Source: an uncultured Clostridia bacterium | GTDB taxonomy: Bacteria; Bacillota; Clostridia; Oscillospirales; Acutalibacteraceae | Direction of reading: 5' to 3' | Assembly (NCBI GenBank): GCA_947565265.1 | Contig: CANOFK010000077.1 | Location: 1 to 6,368, forward strand | Length of the DNA stretch: 6,368 bases | Shown: piece by piece, positions 1 through 5,626 of the stretch | Position numbering within the stretch: position 1 is the first letter of the stretch | How the letters are laid out: every line of letters starts with the position of its first letter | The notes under the pieces: model-generated | What the model was told of the DNA's origin: nothing | What the model saw: the letters and a program-made list of their open reading frames with translations, nothing else | Databases searched by the model: none | Position numbers and translations under genes: made by a program

Positions 1-1325
1 AGGAGCGCCGGGGGGAGTACCTGGGGGAAACGATCCAGGTGATCCCCCACATTACCAGCGAGATCAAAAGCTTTATTTACAGTGTGGGCAGCAAGAACAA
101 CGCGGACATTGTCATTACGGAGATTGGAGGCACGGCGGGGGACATTGAGAGCCAGCCCTTTTTGGAGGCTATCCGGCAGGTGAGCCAGGAGGTGGGGCCG
201 CAGAACTCCCTGTTCATCCATGTAACCTTGGTGCCGTACCTGAAGGGCTCCGGCGAGCACAAGTCCAAGCCCACCCAGCACTCGGTGAAGGAGTTGCAGG
301 GGATGGGCATCAACCCCAACATTATTGTGCTGCGCACAGACGTGGCCATTGACGACCCCAGCATCTTCCAAAAGATCGCGCTGTTTTGCAATGTGCGGCC
401 GGACTGCGTCATCGAGAATTTGACCATCCCGGTGCTGTACGAGGCGCCTATTATGCTGGAGAAGTCCAAGTTCTCGGACATTGTGTGCCGGGAACTGGCC
501 CTGAGCACCCCGGAACCGGATATGAGCGAGTGGCTGCATATGGTGGACAAGATACGGGGGCGCAAACGCAGTGTGCGCATTGCCCTGGTGGGCAAGTACG
601 TGAAACTGCACGACGCGTACCTCTCCGTGATGGAGGCGCTGGCCCACGCGGGCTATGACCACAGCGCCAAGGTGGACATTGACTGGGTGGACTCGGAGAT
701 GCTGAACGAGGAGAACATTGCCACCCGGCTGGGGGACTGCCACGGCGTGATTATACCCGGCGGCTTTGGCAGCCGGGGCATTGAGGGCATGGTGCTGGCG
801 GCCCAGTTTGCCAGGGAGAAGGGCGTGCCCTACCTGGGCATCTGCCTGGGGATGCAGGTGGCGGTGATCGAGTTCTGCCGGCACGTGTGCGGCATTGCGG
901 ACGCCAACTCCGGGGAGTTCGACGAGTATGGGCTGAACAAGGTGATTGACTTTATGCCCGACCAAAACGCGGACATCAACAAAGGGGGCACCCTGCGGCT
1001 GGGCAGCTACCCCTGCCAGATTGTGCCGGGCACCAAAATGGCCGGGTGCTACGGGCAGGAACAGATCGACGAGCGGCACCGGCACCGGTATGAGTTCAAT
1101 AACGAGTACCGGGAGGCGGTGGAGCAGAAGGGGATGCAGATCAGCGGCACTTCCCCGGACGGGCGCTTGGTGGAGGCCGTGGAACTGCCGGCGCACAGGT
1201 TCTTTGTGGCAGGGCAGTTCCACCCGGAGTTTAAGAGCCGGCCTAACCGGGCCCACCCGCTGTTTAAAGGCTTTGTGGGCGCGGCGGTGGCCTATAGCGA
1301 GGAGAAAAAGGTTGACAAGCCATAA
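1..1325 (+). CDS. pyrG: CTP synthase (glutamine-hydrolysing), 5'-truncated by window edge
   Basis: CTP synthase makes CTP from UTP, ATP and glutamine (last step of de novo pyrimidine nucleotide synthesis, cytosolic tetramer). The frame is open from base 3 and starts inside the synthetase domain at the conserved ERRGEYLG stretch. About 100 N-terminal residues, including the P-loop, lie outside the window, and 440 residues are visible against a usual ~535-545. The GTG at 39 is internal, not a start. Seen in order: IGGT.GDIES and KPTQHSVKEL of the amidoligase domain, an interdomain linker near 510-580, then the class I glutaminase domain with oxyanion loop PGGFG, nucleophile Cys in GICLGMQ (codon 843-845), RHRHRYE, and the His-Glu pair in FHPEF (codons 1221-1223 and 1227-1229). 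All catalytic residues are present and no frameshift is seen. The stop codon lies between the -35 and -10 boxes of a downstream promoter, and no terminator follows. Confidence 0.97.
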   Translation, partial: ERRGEYLGETIQVIPHITSEIKSFIYSVGSKNNADIVITEIGGTAGDIESQPFLEAIRQVSQEVGPQNSLFIHVTLVPYLKGSGEHKSKPTQHSVKELQGMGINPNIIVLRTDVAIDDPSIFQKIALFCNVRPDCVIENLTIPVLYEAPIMLEKSKFSDIVCRELALSTPEPDMSEWLHMVDKIRGRKRSVRIALVGKYVKLHDAYLSVMEALAHAGYDHSAKVDIDWVDSEMLNEENIATRLGDCHGVIIPGGFGSRGIEGMVLAAQFAREKGVPYLGICLGMQVAVIEFCRHVCGIADANSGEFDEYGLNKVIDFMPDQNADINKGGTLRLGSYPCQIVPGTKMAGCYGQEQIDERHRHRYEFNNEYREAVEQKGMQISGTSPDGRLVEAVELPAHRFFVAGQFHPEFKSRPNRAHPLFKGFVGAAVAYSEEKKVDKP

Positions 1326-1340
1326 CCTTTCTGCTATACT
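1312..1340 (+). promoter_or_regulatory. Strong sigma-A promoter overlapping the pyrG stop codon
   Basis: A perfect -35 box TTGACA (1312-1317) is followed after exactly 17 bases by TATACT (1335-1340), one base from the consensus -10 TATAAT. An extended -10 TG lies at 1332-1333. An A/T-rich stretch follows, and transcription should begin near 1346-1348. The -35 box encodes the last codons of pyrG, and the pyrG stop (1323-1325) lies in the spacer. The promoter would drive the GrpB-like gene and dapL through a leader of ~130 nt. Box sequences and spacing are read directly; activity is inferred. Confidence 0.85.
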
Positions 1341-1355
1341 TTTTTAATTTAACCC

Positions 1356-1445
1356 TTCTGCGCGCAAGTGTAGGAAACAGGGCCTATCCGCCCGCCTGTA
1401 GGGCGGGGCATAGACGGCAAATGTTTCCTGTTATTTCCCGCAGAA
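1356..1445 (+). other. Structured 5' leader RNA candidate upstream of the GrpB-like gene
   Basis: Three nested helices can form in the leader. P1 is TTCTGCG (1356-1362) with CGCAGAA (1439-1445), 7 bp. P2 is AGGAAACA (1372-1379) with TGTTTCCT (1422-1429), 8 bp. P3 is CCGCCC (1388-1393) with GGGCGG (1401-1406), 6 bp with a 7-base loop, and CTAT/ATAG (1384-1387 with 1410-1413) can extend it across a bulge. P1 and P2 are separated by a symmetric 9+9 base internal loop. The fold ends 19 bases before the AGGAGG of the next gene. No long U-tract follows any helix, so it is not an obvious intrinsic terminator. I could not match it to a riboswitch, T-box, PyrR site, SRP RNA or 6S RNA. It could be a cis-regulator, an mRNA-stabilising 5' structure or a small RNA. 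Confidence 0.45.
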
Positions 1446-1478
1446 AGCATAACCCAATCAAAAAAGGAGGCACTTAGC

Positions 1479-2045
1479 ATGACAGGTTTAAAACGGGGCA
1501 CGGTGCGCCTTTGCCCCCACGACCCCGGCTGGGCCAGGGAGGCCGGGAAGGCCATAGAGGTGCTGCGGGCGGTGTTCGGCCCGGCGGCGGTGGACATCCA
1601 GCATATCGGCAGCACGGCCATTGGGGGCATAGAGGCCAAGCCTATCTTGGACATTGCGGTGGGGGTGCGGGGCTTTGGGGGCCTGCCTTTGGAAGGGCTG
1701 GAGGCAGCGGGCTTTCAAAAAAGGCATAACCGCTTTAGCAGCAACCTGCTGTATGTGCTGGAGACAGAGGAGCGGGTGCGGACCCATCAGGTGCATATAT
1801 TGCTGTACGACAGCCTGCAATGGCACAATTATGTGGACTTTCGGGACTACATGAACGCGTTCCCAGAGAAGGCCGCGGCGTACGAGGCCCTTAAGCAGGG
1901 GCTGGCGGCCACCTGCGGGGATGTACAGACCGTATACACGGACGGGAAACGGGACTATATGGAAGAGGTGCTGGCCGAGGCCAGGGCATATGCCCGAAAC
2001 GGCGGCAACCGGACCAACCAAAACGGGAAGGATGATAGCAAATGA
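1479..2045 (+). CDS. GrpB/UPF0157 family protein (nucleotidyltransferase fold)
   Basis: This 188-residue cytosolic protein belongs to the GrpB family (COG2320), which has a nucleotidyltransferase-like fold; its substrate is not established. Residues 9-18 (V.LCPHDPGW) match the family's N-terminal VxPYDPxW pattern. Residues 40-63 carry the signature: HIGST, then AKPILDI, with the Gly44-Ser45 and Asp58 positions of the nucleotidyltransferase core. The family usually has Pro in GSTSVPG; here it is Gly49. The stretch HQVHIL...W.....FRDYMNAFPE and the later DGKRDYMEEV also fit. The last ~20 residues are a polar Asn/Gly/Lys tail. The start is supported by AGGAGG at 1465-1470, 8 bases before the ATG. 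The stop overlaps the dapL start (ATGA), so the two are probably translationally coupled. Family assignment is firm; biochemical role is unknown. Confidence 0.9.
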   Translation: MTGLKRGTVRLCPHDPGWAREAGKAIEVLRAVFGPAAVDIQHIGSTAIGGIEAKPILDIAVGVRGFGGLPLEGLEAAGFQKRHNRFSSNLLYVLETEERVRTHQVHILLYDSLQWHNYVDFRDYMNAFPEKAAAYEALKQGLAATCGDVQTVYTDGKRDYMEEVLAEARAYARNGGNRTNQNGKDDSK

Positions 2046-3217
2046 AACTGAACGGCAATTTTCAAAATCTGGAGCAGAGCTACCTGTTTGTGACCATCGC
2101 CAAAAAGGTGAACGCATACACCGCGGCCCACCCGGAAAACCGGCTGATCCGCATGGGCATTGGCGACGTGACCCTGCCTTTGGCCCCGGCGGTGATAGAG
2201 GCCATGCACAGGGCCACCGACGAGATGGCCAAGAAGGAGAGTTTCCGGGGGTATTCCCCGGACAGCAGCGGCTACCCCTTTTTGCGGGAGGCCATTGCCG
2301 GGTACTACCACGGCTTTGGGGTGGACGTAAAGCCGGAGGAGGTCTTTGTAGGGGACGGGGCCAAAAGCGACGTGGGCAACATGGTGGACCTGTTTGACAA
2401 CGCCAACACGGTGCTGGTGCCGGACCCGGTGTACCCGGTTTATGTGGATACCAATGTGATGGCCGGGCGGAAGATTGTGTACGCGGACGCCAATATGGAC
2501 AACGGGTTCCTGCCCATGCCCAAAGAGGGGCACCAGGCGGATATCATCTACCTGTGCTCCCCCAACAACCCCACCGGCGCGGTGTACAACAGGGAACAAC
2601 TGAAGGCCTGGGTGGACTATGCGCTGGAGCAGGGGGCGGTCATCCTGTTTGACGCGGCCTATGAGTGCTTTGTGGGCCCCGGCCTGCCCAGGAGCATCTT
2701 TGAGATACCCGGCGCGGAGAAATGCGCCATTGAGTTCTGCTCCCTTTCCAAGACCGCGGGCTTTACCGGGATGCGCTGCGGGTATACGGTGATCAAGCCC
2801 CAGTTGGCCTTTGACGGGGTGCAGGTGGCCAAGCTTTGGGAGCGCAGGCAGGGGTGCAAGTTCAACGGCGTCAGCTACGTGACCCAGCGGGCCGCCGAGG
2901 CGGTGTTTACCCCGGAGGGCCAGCGGCAGGTGGCGGAGAACATCGCCTACTACAAGCGCAACGCGCAGGTGATGATGGAGGCCATGGAGGAAATGGGCCT
3001 GTGGTATACAGGGGGCAAAAACTCTCCCTATGTGTGGTTCCAGTGCCCGGAGGGCAGGGGGAGTTGGGAGTATTTTGACTACCTGCTCAACGAGAAAGAG
3101 ATTGTAGGCACGCCGGGGGCCGGCTTTGGCAAAAACGGGGAGGGCTGTATGCGCCTTTCCGCCTTTGGGGACGCGGAAAAGACCAAGGAGGCCATGGAGC
3201 GGCTGAAGAAGGGCTAA
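2042..3217 (+). CDS. dapL: LL-diaminopimelate aminotransferase
   Basis: DapL is a PLP-dependent fold-type I aminotransferase that converts tetrahydrodipicolinate to LL-2,6-diaminopimelate with glutamate as amino donor (EC 2.6.1.83). It bypasses the acyl-blocked DapD/C/E steps of lysine and peptidoglycan synthesis. The 391-residue length is close to the family's ~400. Visible marks are IRMGIGDVTLPL near residue 36, FRGYSPDSSGYPFLREAI, GDGAKSD, SPNNPTG (173-179), Asp204 in FDAAYE (pairs with the PLP ring nitrogen), Lys237 in SLSKTAGFTGMRCGY (Schiff-base lysine), KFNGVSYVTQR, and NSPYVW toward the end. The SLSKTAGFTG and KFNGVSY blocks separate DapL from generic aspartate aminotransferases. The start overlaps the previous stop by 4 bases, with GGGAAGGA at 2025-2032 as ribosome binding site. 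No other lysine gene is in view, so pathway placement rests on the protein alone. Confidence 0.93.
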   Translation: MKLNGNFQNLEQSYLFVTIAKKVNAYTAAHPENRLIRMGIGDVTLPLAPAVIEAMHRATDEMAKKESFRGYSPDSSGYPFLREAIAGYYHGFGVDVKPEEVFVGDGAKSDVGNMVDLFDNANTVLVPDPVYPVYVDTNVMAGRKIVYADANMDNGFLPMPKEGHQADIIYLCSPNNPTGAVYNREQLKAWVDYALEQGAVILFDAAYECFVGPGLPRSIFEIPGAEKCAIEFCSLSKTAGFTGMRCGYTVIKPQLAFDGVQVAKLWERRQGCKFNGVSYVTQRAAEAVFTPEGQRQVAENIAYYKRNAQVMMEAMEEMGLWYTGGKNSPYVWFQCPEGRGSWEYFDYLLNEKEIVGTPGAGFGKNGEGCMRLSAFGDAEKTKEAMERLKKG

Positions 3218-3287
3218 TGGGGGCATATGCTTTCCGTTGGCCGGCGGTGATGGCGGAGATTGTGCGGGGCCGGCCTCTTTGGAGCCC

Positions 3288-3371
3288 ATGAGCTGTGGCT
3301 ACGAGGGGCTGGAAGGGTTTTTGCAGGCGGTCTATGGGAAAGGGGCGGCATTAGAAAAAATAAGGCGGTGA
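3288..3371 (+). CDS. Candidate small ORF, or remnant of a gene end (27 aa)
   Basis: The ATG at 3288 opens a 27-residue frame (begins MSCGYEGLEGFL, ends EKIRR). Its stop at 3369-3371 lies inside the glpK ribosome binding site. The frame is open upstream to 3207 without another ATG (a TTG lies at 3237). Codons resemble the neighbouring genes, with many G- or C-ending codons. The ATG overlaps the stop of another tiny frame (3217-3291, 24 aa) whose own ATG overlaps the dapL stop. There is no convincing Shine-Dalgarno at useful spacing before 3288. I do not recognise the peptide. It may be a translated linker, the eroded 3' end of a lost gene, or chance. Confidence 0.2.
   Translation: MSCGYEGLEGFLQAVYGKGAALEKIRR
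3361..3371 (+). promoter_or_regulatory. Ribosome binding site of glpK, fixing its start at 3377
   Basis: TAAGGCGGTGA matches the 11-base TAAGGAGGTGA complement of the 16S rRNA 3' end with a single mismatch (C at 3366). It sits 8 bases (3369-3376) from the ATG at 3377. This supports 3377 over the in-frame upstream GTG codons at 3260 and 3368. Confidence 0.8.
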
Positions 3372-3376
3372 AGATT

Positions 3377-4870
3377 ATGACAGTGGGGAAGTACATCCTG
3401 GCCATTGACCAGGGGACGACCAGCTCCAGGGCCATTTTGTTTGACGCTTTGGGGGGCATTGCCGGTATGGGGCAGAAGGAGTTCCGGCAGATATACCCCC
3501 AGCCGGGCTATGTGGAGCACGACGCGGTGCAGATATTGCAGACTACCCTGTACGCCATGCGGCAGGCTGTGGCCGCGGCAGGGGCGACGGCGGCGGACAT
3601 TGCGGCCATTAGCATTACCAACCAGCGGGAAACCACCGTGGCCTGGGATGCGGATACCGGGGTGCCCATTTGCCATGCCATTGTGTGGCAGTGCCGCCGC
3701 ACGGCCCCGGAATGCGAGCGCCTGCGGGCAGCGGGTATGGCCGGGTACATAAAGGACACCACCGGGCTGCTCATCGACCCCTACTTTGCGGGCACCAAGA
3801 TGAAGTGGGTGATGGACCATGTGCCCGCGGCAAAGGCGCTGGCGGCCAAAGGGAGGCTGCGGTTTGGCACCATTGACTGCTGGCTGGCTTACTCCCTGAC
3901 CGAGGGGCGGGCCTTTGTGACGGATGTTTCCAATGCCTCCCGGACGATGCTGATGGATTTGCGCCGGCAGTGCTGGGACGAAACCCTGCTGAAGGAGTTG
4001 GGCATACCCCTGGGCGCTTTGCCGGAGATTGTGGCGTGCGGGCAGGTGGTGGGCTATTGCGGGGCCGATGTGCTGGGCAGGGAGATACCCATTGCGGGTA
4101 TGGCCGGGGACCAGCACGCGGCGCTGTTCGGCCAATGTTGCTTTGAAAAGGGCATGGCCAAGAACACCTACGGCACCGGCTGCTTTGTGCTGATGAACAC
4201 CGGCAATGCCCCTGTGCCCGCCCAGGGCCTGCTGACCACCGTGGCCTGGAAACTGGGGGGCAGGACCACCTATGCCCTGGAGGGCAGCGCTTTTAACGCG
4301 GGCTCGGCCATCCAGTGGCTGCGGGACGAGCTGGAGATCATCCGCACGCCCCAGGAGGCTGACCGGCTGGCGGAAACCGTGGAGGACACCGGGGACGTTA
4401 GCTTTGTGCCGGCCTTTACCGGGCTGGGCGCGCCCTACTGGGATATGTACGCCAGGGGGGCCCTGCTGGGCGTGACCAGGGGCACCAAACGGGCCCATCT
4501 GTGCCGGGCGGTGCTGGAGAGCATTGCCCTGGAAAGCTATGACCTGGTGAAGGCTATGGAGGCGGAGTCCGGCGTGTGCATGACCGAACTGCGGGTGGAC
4601 GGGGGCGCCTCCCGAAGCAGGTTTTTGATGCAGTACCAGGCCGATGTGCTGGGCGCGCGGGTCTGCCGCCCCCAATGCCTGGAAACGACGGCTTTGGGCT
4701 CTGCCATGATGGCGGGGTTGACGGTGGGGCTGTGGGACAGCCCGGAAAAGCTCTCTGCCCTGTGGCGGGAGGAGCAGGTATTTACCCCCGGCTACCCGGA
4801 GGAGCGCCGGGAGAGGGACATTGCCCGGTGGCATAAGGCGGTGGCGTGCAGCCGGGGCTGGGCCCAATAA
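3377..4870 (+). CDS. glpK: Glycerol kinase
   Basis: GlpK phosphorylates glycerol to sn-glycerol 3-phosphate with ATP (cytosolic, FGGY/ASKHA fold). The protein has 497 residues, matching the usual ~500. Domain I carries the phosphate-binding loop DQGTTSSR (11-18), PGYVEHD (43-49), NQRET with glycerol-binding Arg84 and Glu85, WQCRRT, and Tyr136. Domain II has AGDQ with catalytic Asp245, AKNTYGTGCF, FVPAFTGLGAPYWD and DGGASRSRFLMQ. All catalytic positions are intact. The residue aligned with the HPr-phosphorylated His of enterococcal GlpK is Asp231, and the residue aligned with E. coli Arg236 (fructose-1,6-bisphosphate site) is Glu236, so both well-known controls seem absent (alignment from memory). 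The frame extends upstream to 3260, but that extension is not family-like, and family length and the ribosome binding site point to 3377. No glpF or glpD is in the window, and no clear promoter lies in the 159 bases upstream. Confidence 0.96.
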   Translation: MTVGKYILAIDQGTTSSRAILFDALGGIAGMGQKEFRQIYPQPGYVEHDAVQILQTTLYAMRQAVAAAGATAADIAAISITNQRETTVAWDADTGVPICHAIVWQCRRTAPECERLRAAGMAGYIKDTTGLLIDPYFAGTKMKWVMDHVPAAKALAAKGRLRFGTIDCWLAYSLTEGRAFVTDVSNASRTMLMDLRRQCWDETLLKELGIPLGALPEIVACGQVVGYCGADVLGREIPIAGMAGDQHAALFGQCCFEKGMAKNTYGTGCFVLMNTGNAPVPAQGLLTTVAWKLGGRTTYALEGSAFNAGSAIQWLRDELEIIRTPQEADRLAETVEDTGDVSFVPAFTGLGAPYWDMYARGALLGVTRGTKRAHLCRAVLESIALESYDLVKAMEAESGVCMTELRVDGGASRSRFLMQYQADVLGARVCRPQCLETTALGSAMMAGLTVGLWDSPEKLSALWREEQVFTPGYPEERRERDIARWHKAVACSRGWAQ

Positions 4871-4894
4871 AGGAAAGGATCAGGAGGTTGACAT

Positions 4895-5548
4895 ATGAAA
4901 CAAAAGGGATGGAAAGGCTTGCTGCTGGCGGCGCTGCTGGCGCTGTGCCTAGGGGCGTGCGGCCAGAAGGAAAGCGGCGGGGAAAGCAGTTCCCAGGCCA
5001 GCATGGAGGCGCCCGGCGCGGTGGAAAGCGGGGAAAGCAGTGACGCCGCGGGGCCGGAGGAGAGCGGGCCGGCAGAGGAAGAGCCGGCAGAAAGCGGGCA
5101 GGCCCAAAACGATGGCTATGAGAAGTTCAGCCAGGTGGAAATGGGCATGACGGAGAGCCAGGTGCAGGAGATACTGGGCGAGCCCACCCGGATTGACAAA
5201 GCCTATTATTACTATAACATCATGGTGAACGGGCAGGAACTGGAGGTCACGGTTTGGATCAACCTGACCAGCGGGCTGGTAACGTACAAGAGCGGCGACT
5301 TTTACAAAGGGGGGTACCGGGACGCCTTTGCGGACAGCGCTACGGATTTTTCTGCCGTGGACGGCCTGGACAGCGGCGAACTGGACACCTATGAGGCCTG
5401 TGCCGCCGCCTTTAAAACCCCGGGCTACCTGATTGGCCTGGATGAGAGCGGCGAGCAGCGCTATCTGTGGGTGGACAGCAACGACGGCTACCTGAATGTG
5501 TCCTTCCGGCCGGACGGCACGGTGAAATCTTACAGCGGCTACTGCTGA
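4895..5548 (+). CDS. Secreted lipoprotein with tandem BLIP/SmpA-like repeats
   Basis: This 217-residue protein starts with a lipoprotein signal peptide: basic MKQKGWK, a Leu/Ala-rich core, and lipobox LGAC with Cys22 as the lipidation site, so it should be anchored on the outer face of the membrane. Residues 25-73 form a low-complexity Glu/Ser/Gly/Ala spacer. Residues 75-134 begin YEKFSQVEMGMTESQVQEILGEP, in two parts FSQVEMGMT and VQEILGEP, the pattern of SmpA/OmlA and beta-lactamase-inhibitor-protein (BLIP)-like modules; a Tyr run (104-107) and Trp121 follow. Residues 153-217 look like a second copy (YEACAAAFKTPGY, YLWV, YLNVSF, DGTVKSYSG). The two copies end alike in VTYKSG and VKSYSG. AGGAGG at 4882-4887 lies 7 bases before the ATG. 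Only 24 bases separate it from glpK, so co-transcription is likely. No ligand or partner can be named; the domain call is by pattern only. Confidence 0.8.
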   Translation: MKQKGWKGLLLAALLALCLGACGQKESGGESSSQASMEAPGAVESGESSDAAGPEESGPAEEEPAESGQAQNDGYEKFSQVEMGMTESQVQEILGEPTRIDKAYYYYNIMVNGQELEVTVWINLTSGLVTYKSGDFYKGGYRDAFADSATDFSAVDGLDSGELDTYEACAAAFKTPGYLIGLDESGEQRYLWVDSNDGYLNVSFRPDGTVKSYSGYC

Positions 5549-5564
5549 AATGCCCCATAGGGAT

Positions 5565-5599
5565 AAAAAAAGAGCGGCTCCGGGAAGGGGCCGCTCTTT
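5565..5599. terminator. Bidirectional intrinsic terminator between convergent genes
   Basis: AAAGAGCGGCTCC (5569-5581) pairs with GGGGCCGCTCTTT (5587-5599) to give a 13-bp stem (one G-U) and a 5-base loop. Seven A bases at 5565-5571 become a T-run after the stem on the minus strand, so it is a strong terminator for the peptidase gene, which stops at 5627. On the plus strand the stem is followed by TTT and then a T6 run at 5607-5612, so it should also stop the lipoprotein transcript, probably less sharply. Confidence 0.88.
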
Positions 5600-5626
5600 G
5601 CTGTCCTTTTTTGCGTGGTGGGAGGC

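Noticed and set aside
1388..1406. GC-rich hairpin after pyrG read as the pyrG terminator
   Set aside because: The bases after the stem are GGCATAGACGG, not a T-run, and the hairpin nests in larger helices, so an intrinsic terminator is not supported.
1349..1654. Minus-strand 101-codon frame across the leader and start of the GrpB-like gene
   Set aside because: It crosses the promoter-proximal leader and a clear plus-strand gene, and its product shows no family features.
1955..3289. 444-codon open frame on the minus strand opposite dapL
   Set aside because: It is a shadow of GC-rich codon use in dapL. Its translation is His/Pro/Gly/Val-rich without any recognisable motif, while the plus strand carries a complete DapL.
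3260..3376. 39-residue N-terminal extension of GlpK from a GTG at 3260
   Set aside because: It has no ribosome binding site and no resemblance to GlpK. The family length and the near-perfect Shine-Dalgarno both fit the ATG at 3377.
3332..4867. 511-codon open frame on the minus strand opposite glpK
   Set aside because: It mirrors glpK codons. The product is low-complexity His/Gly/Pro/Arg-rich and has no domain, start signal or family match.
4888..4916. TTGACA between glpK and the lipoprotein gene as a -35 box
   Set aside because: At 17 bases spacing the next hexamer is GGAAAG, not a -10. TTGACA here follows the ribosome binding site and lies too close to the ATG for a promoter of this gene.
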